A DNA stretch of 5,069 nt from Bacillota bacterium (GTDB lineage Bacteria > Bacillota_E > JAJZYS01 > JAILZS01): positions 1 through 5,069 of the forward strand of contig JAKASY010000213.1 in the NCBI GenBank assembly GCA_021817625.1. The letters are read 5' to 3'. A program made the translations under genes and the position numbers. This document shows positions 1-5,069 of the stretch, piece after piece (position 1 is the first letter of the stretch; the number at the start of each line of letters is the position of its first letter). Below the pieces are notes generated by a model. That model had not been told where the DNA came from and did no database searches. It saw only the letters and a list, made by a program, of their open reading frames with translations.

Positions 1-666
1 GCCCGGTTTACCGGCTTTCACCGTGACGGCGGCTTCGCCGACCAGGTCGTGGCCAGCGCCGACTTCGTCTACCCGCTACCTGACGCTCTCGGTGACGACG
101 TGCACGCTGCGCCCCTTCTGTGCGCGGGCCTCATCGGCTACCGCTCCCTGCGCCTCGCGGGCGACGGCCAGCGCGTCGGCCTCTATGGCTTCGGCGCGGC
201 CGCCCACATCCTCGCGCAGGTGCTGGCCTACCAAGGGCGTGAGATCTACGCCTTCACCCGTCCCGGGGACGGTCCGGGCCAGGCCTTCGCCCGCCGATTG
301 GGGGCGACCTGGGCCGGCGGCTCCGACGAGCGCCCACCCGTACCCCTCGACGCCGCGATCGTATTCGCGCCCGTAGGCACACTGGTGCCGGCTGCGCTGG
401 GCGCCGTGGACCGCGGCGGGCGGGTGGTGCTCGGCGGCATCCACATGAGCGACATCCCGTCGTTTCCCTACCAGCTGATCTGGCAGGAGCGAAGCGTCCA
501 GTCCGTCGCCAACCTGACGCGCCAGGATGGCACGGAGTTCCTCGCCCTCGCCTCCTTGGCCGGGATCCGCACCGAGGCGAGCGCCTATACGCTCACGCAG
601 GCGAACGAGGCTCTGTCCGCGCTGCGCGACGGCCGCATCGAGGGGGCGGCCGTGCTCGTCCCCTGA
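1..666 (+). CDS. Zinc-dependent alcohol dehydrogenase family protein, C-terminal part (5' end outside the window)
   Basis: This is the C-terminal 221 residues of a medium-chain, NAD(P)-dependent alcohol dehydrogenase, a soluble enzyme that interconverts alcohols and aldehydes or ketones. The frame is open from base 1 to a TGA at 664-666. The GTG at 49 is an internal valine, because conserved sequence (GFHRDGGFADQVV) precedes it, so the true start lies to the left. Visible features, in residues of this fragment: a cysteine in CAGLIGYRSL (C41) at the place of the third catalytic-zinc ligand; a Rossmann nucleotide-binding turn YGFGAAAH (62-69), a variant of the usual GxGxxG; and the C-terminal segment GGIHMSDIP (145-153). 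By recall these match the AdhA/CAD2-like subfamily that includes M. tuberculosis AdhA. The first zinc ligands and the structural-zinc cysteines are off the edge. The physiological substrate cannot be told. It converges on odhB and is probably functionally unrelated to it. Confidence 0.9.
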   Translation, partial: ARFTGFHRDGGFADQVVASADFVYPLPDALGDDVHAAPLLCAGLIGYRSLRLAGDGQRVGLYGFGAAAHILAQVLAYQGREIYAFTRPGDGPGQAFARRLGATWAGGSDERPPVPLDAAIVFAPVGTLVPAALGAVDRGGRVVLGGIHMSDIPSFPYQLIWQERSVQSVANLTRQDGTEFLALASLAGIRTEASAYTLTQANEALSALRDGRIEGAAVLVP

Positions 667-675
667 CGGGCGACG
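657..675. terminator. Weak bulged hairpin between the convergent adh and odhB ends
   Basis: CGTCCCC (657-663) pairs with GGGCGACG (668-675) through 7 base pairs with one bulged C (671) and a TGAC loop. It spans the adh stop codon and most of the 15-bp gap (667-681) to the odhB stop. No T-tract follows on either strand, so it is not a canonical intrinsic terminator. It is the only structure seen here that could separate the two convergent transcripts. Confidence 0.22.
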
Positions 676-681
676 CGGTGC

Positions 682-1983
682 CTACGCCTCGAGCAGGAGC
701 CGGACCGGGTCTTCGAGCATCCGCTTGACCGCGACGAGGAAGCGCACGGCCTCGCTGCCGTCGACGATGCGGTGGTCGTAGGACAGGGCGACGTACATCA
801 TCGGGCGGATCTCCATCCGTCCCTCCACGGCCACCGGCCGCTCCACGATCGCGTGCATGCCGAGGATGCCGACCTGCGGCGGGTTCAAGATGGGCGTGGA
901 GAAGAGCGAGCCGAACACGCCGCCGTTGGTGATCGTGAACGTGCCGCCGCGCAGGTCCTCGAGCGCGAGCGATCCGCTGCGTGCCCGGGCCGCCAGGTCG
1001 GCGACAGCGCGCTCGATCTCCGGAAACGCGAGGCGGTCGGCGCCGCGCAGGACCGGCACCACCAGGCCCTCGTCGGTGGACACGGCGATGCCGATGTCGT
1101 AGTGGCGCTTGAGCACGATGTCCTCGCCGCGGATCTCCGCGTTCAGGCGCTCGAAGCGCTTCAGCGCGCCCACTGCGGCGGTGACGAAGAACGACATGAA
1201 GCCGAGGCCCACGCCGTGCTCCTCGCGGAAGCGCTCCTTGCGCTCGTTGCGCACCGCCAGGATGGCGGTCATGTCGACCTCGTTGAACGTTGTGAGCATC
1301 GCCGCCGTCTGCTGGGCGGTGACGAGCTGGCGGGCGATGGTCAGGCGACGGCGCGACATGCGCACGGTCTCCTCGTCGGACCCGAGCGCGGGGGCCGGCG
1401 CCGCCGCGGGAGCGGCCGCGGCACGCGGCGGCGCGGGCGCCGCCGCAGGTGAGGGCGGTGCGGGAGCGGCGGGAGCGGCGGCGGACGCAGCGCTGCCCTT
1501 CCCGGCCGCGTACGCCTCGACGTCCTCACGGCTCACCACCCCGCGTGGGTCGCTTACCGGCACAGCCTCGAGCTCGACGCCGAGCGACCGGGCGAGGCGG
1601 CGCACGGACGGCGAGGCGTGGCGGTCAGCCGCCGCCGCGGCCGCAGGCAGGGGCGCGGGTGAGGGGGCCGGCGCCGCCGGGGGCGGGGGTGACGCGGGTG
1701 TCGTCTCTGACGGCGCCGCCGCCTGTGGCGCAGGCGCCGCCGCCTGCCCGGCCTCGAGCGTGGCGATGACCTCGCCCACGGCGGCGGTGTCGCCCTCCGC
1801 CTTGTTCAGGGAGGCGATCACGCCGCTCTCCGGCGCGGCCACCTCCATGACCACCTTGTCGGTCTCGATCTCCACCACGGGCTCCCCCGCCTCGACGTGC
1901 TCGCCAGGCTGCTTGACCCACCGGCCGATCGTCGCCTCGACCAGCGACTCGCCGAGCTCGGGGATCCGGATCTCCACCGCCAT
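682..1983 (-). CDS. odhB: 2-oxoglutarate dehydrogenase E2 subunit, dihydrolipoyllysine-residue succinyltransferase
   Basis: This is the complete E2 core of the 2-oxoglutarate dehydrogenase complex (also named sucB), 433 residues, ATG to TAG. It accepts the succinyl group from E1 on its lipoyl arm and transfers it to CoA, giving succinyl-CoA for the TCA cycle in the cytoplasm. Domains in order: lipoyl domain, about 1-78, with the lipoylation site ETDKV (K43); Ala/Pro-rich linker, about 79-120; peripheral-subunit-binding domain, about 122-160 ([15 protein letters not shown]); second Ala/Pro linker, about 162-203; catalytic acyltransferase domain, about 206-433. The catalytic domain carries FNEVDM (233-238), [14 protein letters not shown] (347-360) and the active-site motif DHRIVDG (H404, D408). 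FNEVDM and the [14 protein letters not shown] end are typical of succinyltransferases rather than of PDH or branched-chain E2. The start is fixed by the intact lipoyl domain and an AAGGAG site upstream. It lies 24 bp after odhA in the same operon. A single lipoyl domain is usual for OdhB. Confidence 0.96.
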   Translation of the reverse strand: MAVEIRIPELGESLVEATIGRWVKQPGEHVEAGEPVVEIETDKVVMEVAAPESGVIASLNKAEGDTAAVGEVIATLEAGQAAAPAPQAAAPSETTPASPPPPAAPAPSPAPLPAAAAAADRHASPSVRRLARSLGVELEAVPVSDPRGVVSREDVEAYAAGKGSAASAAAPAAPAPPSPAAAPAPPRAAAAPAAAPAPALGSDEETVRMSRRRLTIARQLVTAQQTAAMLTTFNEVDMTAILAVRNERKERFREEHGVGLGFMSFFVTAAVGALKRFERLNAEIRGEDIVLKRHYDIGIAVSTDEGLVVPVLRGADRLAFPEIERAVADLAARARSGSLALEDLRGGTFTITNGGVFGSLFSTPILNPPQVGILGMHAIVERPVAVEGRMEIRPMMYVALSYDHRIVDGSEAVRFLVAVKRMLEDPVRLLLEA

Positions 1984-1994
1984 GCCTTTGTCCG

Positions 1995-2000
1995 CTCCTT
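1995..2000 (-). promoter_or_regulatory. Ribosome binding site of odhB
   Basis: The minus strand reads AAAGGAG in the odhA-odhB gap, with the AAGGAG core 11 nt before the odhB ATG (1981-1983). The gap is only 24 bp and shows no promoter or terminator, so odhB is most likely translated from the odhA transcript with its own ribosome entry. Confidence 0.75.
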
Positions 2001-2007
2001 TGCTCCG

Positions 2008-4806
<2,799 letters not shown>

Positions 4807-4815
4807 AGATAGGGG

Positions 4816-4824
4816 CCCCCCCTT
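4816..4824 (-). promoter_or_regulatory. SD-like G run before the odhA GTG, inside a small hairpin
   Basis: The minus strand reads AAGGGGGGG, then CCCCTATCT, then the GTG start. AAGGGGG is the only purine-rich Shine-Dalgarno candidate at a usable distance, about 9-13 nt. It is imperfect and is itself part of a stem, AGGGG-GGG-CCCCT (4811-4823, 5 bp with a 3-nt loop), which could hide it from the ribosome. The site supports the GTG start, but its strength is uncertain. Confidence 0.45.
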
Positions 4825-4840
4825 GAGCCGCTCTCGGCTC
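4825..4840 (-). repeat. Perfect 6-bp inverted repeat (GAGCCG/CGGCTC) just upstream of the odhA SD
   Basis: GAGCCG at 4825-4830 and CGGCTC at 4835-4840 are perfect complements with a 4-nt loop (CTCT on the plus strand, AGAG on the minus). The hairpin abuts the AAGGGGG run. If transcription began at the candidate promoter just upstream, the 5' arm would be partly missing. The full hairpin would then form only in transcripts that start further upstream. Confidence 0.4.
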
Positions 4841-4841
4841 C

Positions 4842-4871
4842 ATTGTAGCCACTCGACGGGACGAGCGTCGG
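4842..4871 (-). promoter_or_regulatory. Candidate sigma-70-type promoter for the odhA-odhB operon
   Basis: The minus strand has TACAAT at 4847-4842, one mismatch from the TATAAT -10 consensus and conspicuous in such GC-rich DNA. With an 18-nt spacer, the -35 position reads CCGACG (4871-4866), which keeps only the GAC core of TTGACA. Transcription would start near 4835, giving a leader of about 30 nt to the odhA GTG. The -35 is weak and overlaps a hairpin arm, so this is only a candidate. Confidence 0.33.
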
Positions 4872-4893
4872 CCGCCCCGGGCGGCGGCCGACG
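4866..4893 (-). terminator. 11-bp perfect GC-rich hairpin, possible terminator of the upstream aminotransferase gene
   Basis: CGTCGGCCGCC (4866-4876) is the exact reverse complement of GGCGGCCGACG (4883-4893), with a 6-nt loop (CCGGGC). It lies 43 bp downstream of the aminotransferase stop on the minus strand and upstream of odhA. The minus strand continues CTCGTCCCGTCG with no U-run, so it is not a canonical Rho-independent terminator. It could be a U-less terminator, a 3'-end stabiliser or a protein-binding site. Confidence 0.33.
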
Positions 4894-4912
4894 GAGCGGG
4901 GCCCTCTTCGGC

Positions 4913-4936
4913 GGCGCCGAGCCGCAGCGCGGCGCC
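4913..4936 (-). repeat. 7-bp inverted repeat touching the aminotransferase stop codon
   Basis: GGCGCCG (4913-4919) and CGGCGCC (4930-4936) are perfect complements around a 10-nt loop, and the outer arm includes the last base of the TAG stop. No T-tract follows on the minus strand. Each arm contains the palindrome GGCGCC, which is common in GC-rich DNA, so chance is possible. Together with the 4866-4893 hairpin it may mark the end of the upstream transcript. Confidence 0.25.
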
Positions 4937-5069
4937 TAGGGCGACGTCGTGGGCGCGGCACTCTCGGCCAGGATGCGATCGATCGCGGCCAGGAGCGCGC
5001 GCTGCTCGGGGCCGCTGCCCAGGCTGATGCGAACGTGCCCGGGCGCGCCCAAGTCGGCGCCGCGGCGCG
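4936..5069 (-). CDS. PLP-dependent aminotransferase, C-terminal end, probably histidinol-phosphate aminotransferase type (5' part outside the window)
   Basis: This is an open frame from the right edge to TAG at 4936-4938, encoding the last 43 residues of a gene too short here to be scored as a full ORF. The fragment reads RRGADLGAPGHVRISLG followed by SGPEQRALLAAIDRIL. This is the usual ending of fold-type I aminotransferases: a C-terminal arginine in a VRIS/VRVS(L/I)G strand, expected to bind the substrate carboxylate or phosphate, then an E/D-rich turn and a final helix. The GHVRISLG..PEQRALLAAI pattern most resembles HisC, which in histidine biosynthesis transaminates imidazole-acetol phosphate with glutamate. 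Related threonine-phosphate decarboxylases or other class I/II aminotransferases are possible. The PLP lysine and all other active-site motifs are beyond the edge, so I give no gene symbol. It lies on the same strand as odhA, 129 bp upstream. Confidence 0.75.
   Translation of the reverse strand, partial: RRGADLGAPGHVRISLGSGPEQRALLAAIDRILAESAAPTTSP

Larger units (their letters stand above)
4807..4935. other. Intergenic spacer between the aminotransferase and odhA, rich in inverted repeats
   Basis: This is the only sizeable non-coding stretch in the window, 129 bp between the upstream gene's stop and the odhA GTG. It holds four inverted repeats in a row: 4913-4936, 4866-4893, 4825-4840 and 4811-4823. 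It also holds a candidate promoter and the odhA ribosome entry. The odhA frame stays open across the spacer back to the TAG at 4936-4938 but has no ATG, GTG or TTG, and its translation shows no conserved features, so I treat it as non-coding. Confidence 0.7.

Noticed and set aside
49..51. GTG at 49 as the start of the alcohol dehydrogenase
   Set aside because: The frame is open to base 1 and the residues before it are conserved dehydrogenase sequence, so this GTG is an internal valine of a gene cut by the window edge.
772..1452. A 226-codon plus-strand frame inside odhB
   Set aside because: It is in register with odhB on the opposite strand and is a composition artefact like the frame opposite odhA. 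The His/Arg/Asp-rich translation resembles no protein.
1381..1500. GC-rich simple-sequence stretches inside odhB as possible non-coding repeats
   Set aside because: They encode the second Ala/Pro linker in the correct frame and are fully explained by the flexible-linker architecture of E2.

Overview
The window is very GC-rich DNA (roughly 70% by eye) of an ordinary bacterial chromosome. It carries the two specific subunits of the 2-oxoglutarate dehydrogenase complex on the minus strand, flanked by the ends of two unrelated metabolic genes. The E1 subunit is a free-standing protein of about 930 residues, not the actinobacterial E1/E2 fusion (KGD type). By recall, its motifs look closer to Bacillus- or Deinococcus-type OdhA than to E. 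coli SucA. A GC-rich member of Bacillota, Chloroflexota, Deinococcota or a related uncultured lineage is plausible, but the sequence alone does not settle the phylum.

Layout, left to right. Bases 1-666 (+) hold the C-terminal two thirds or so of a zinc-dependent alcohol dehydrogenase that runs off the left edge. It converges on the next gene with only 15 bp between stop codons. Bases 682-1983 (-) are a complete E2 gene (odhB/sucB, dihydrolipoamide succinyltransferase). Bases 2008-4806 (-) are a complete E1 gene (odhA/sucA, 2-oxoglutarate decarboxylase). The 24 bp between E1 and E2 contain a clear Shine-Dalgarno site, so the two form an odhA-odhB operon. Bases 4807-4935 are a non-coding, hairpin-rich spacer with a candidate promoter and an SD-like G run before the GTG start of odhA. 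Bases 4936-5069 (-) are the last 43 codons of an aminotransferase, probably of the histidinol-phosphate aminotransferase type, whose body lies beyond the right edge.

How the genes work together: OdhA decarboxylates 2-oxoglutarate on thiamine diphosphate and passes the succinyl group to the lipoyl arm of OdhB. OdhB transfers it to CoA, feeding succinyl-CoA into the TCA cycle. The E3 subunit (dihydrolipoamide dehydrogenase) needed to re-oxidise the lipoyl arm is not in the window. The flanking dehydrogenase and aminotransferase have no evident functional link.

I found no mobile element, CRISPR array, RNA gene or defence system, and nothing I can honestly present as a new biological system. The parts most worth a second look are the stacked inverted repeats and possible translational control in front of odhA.
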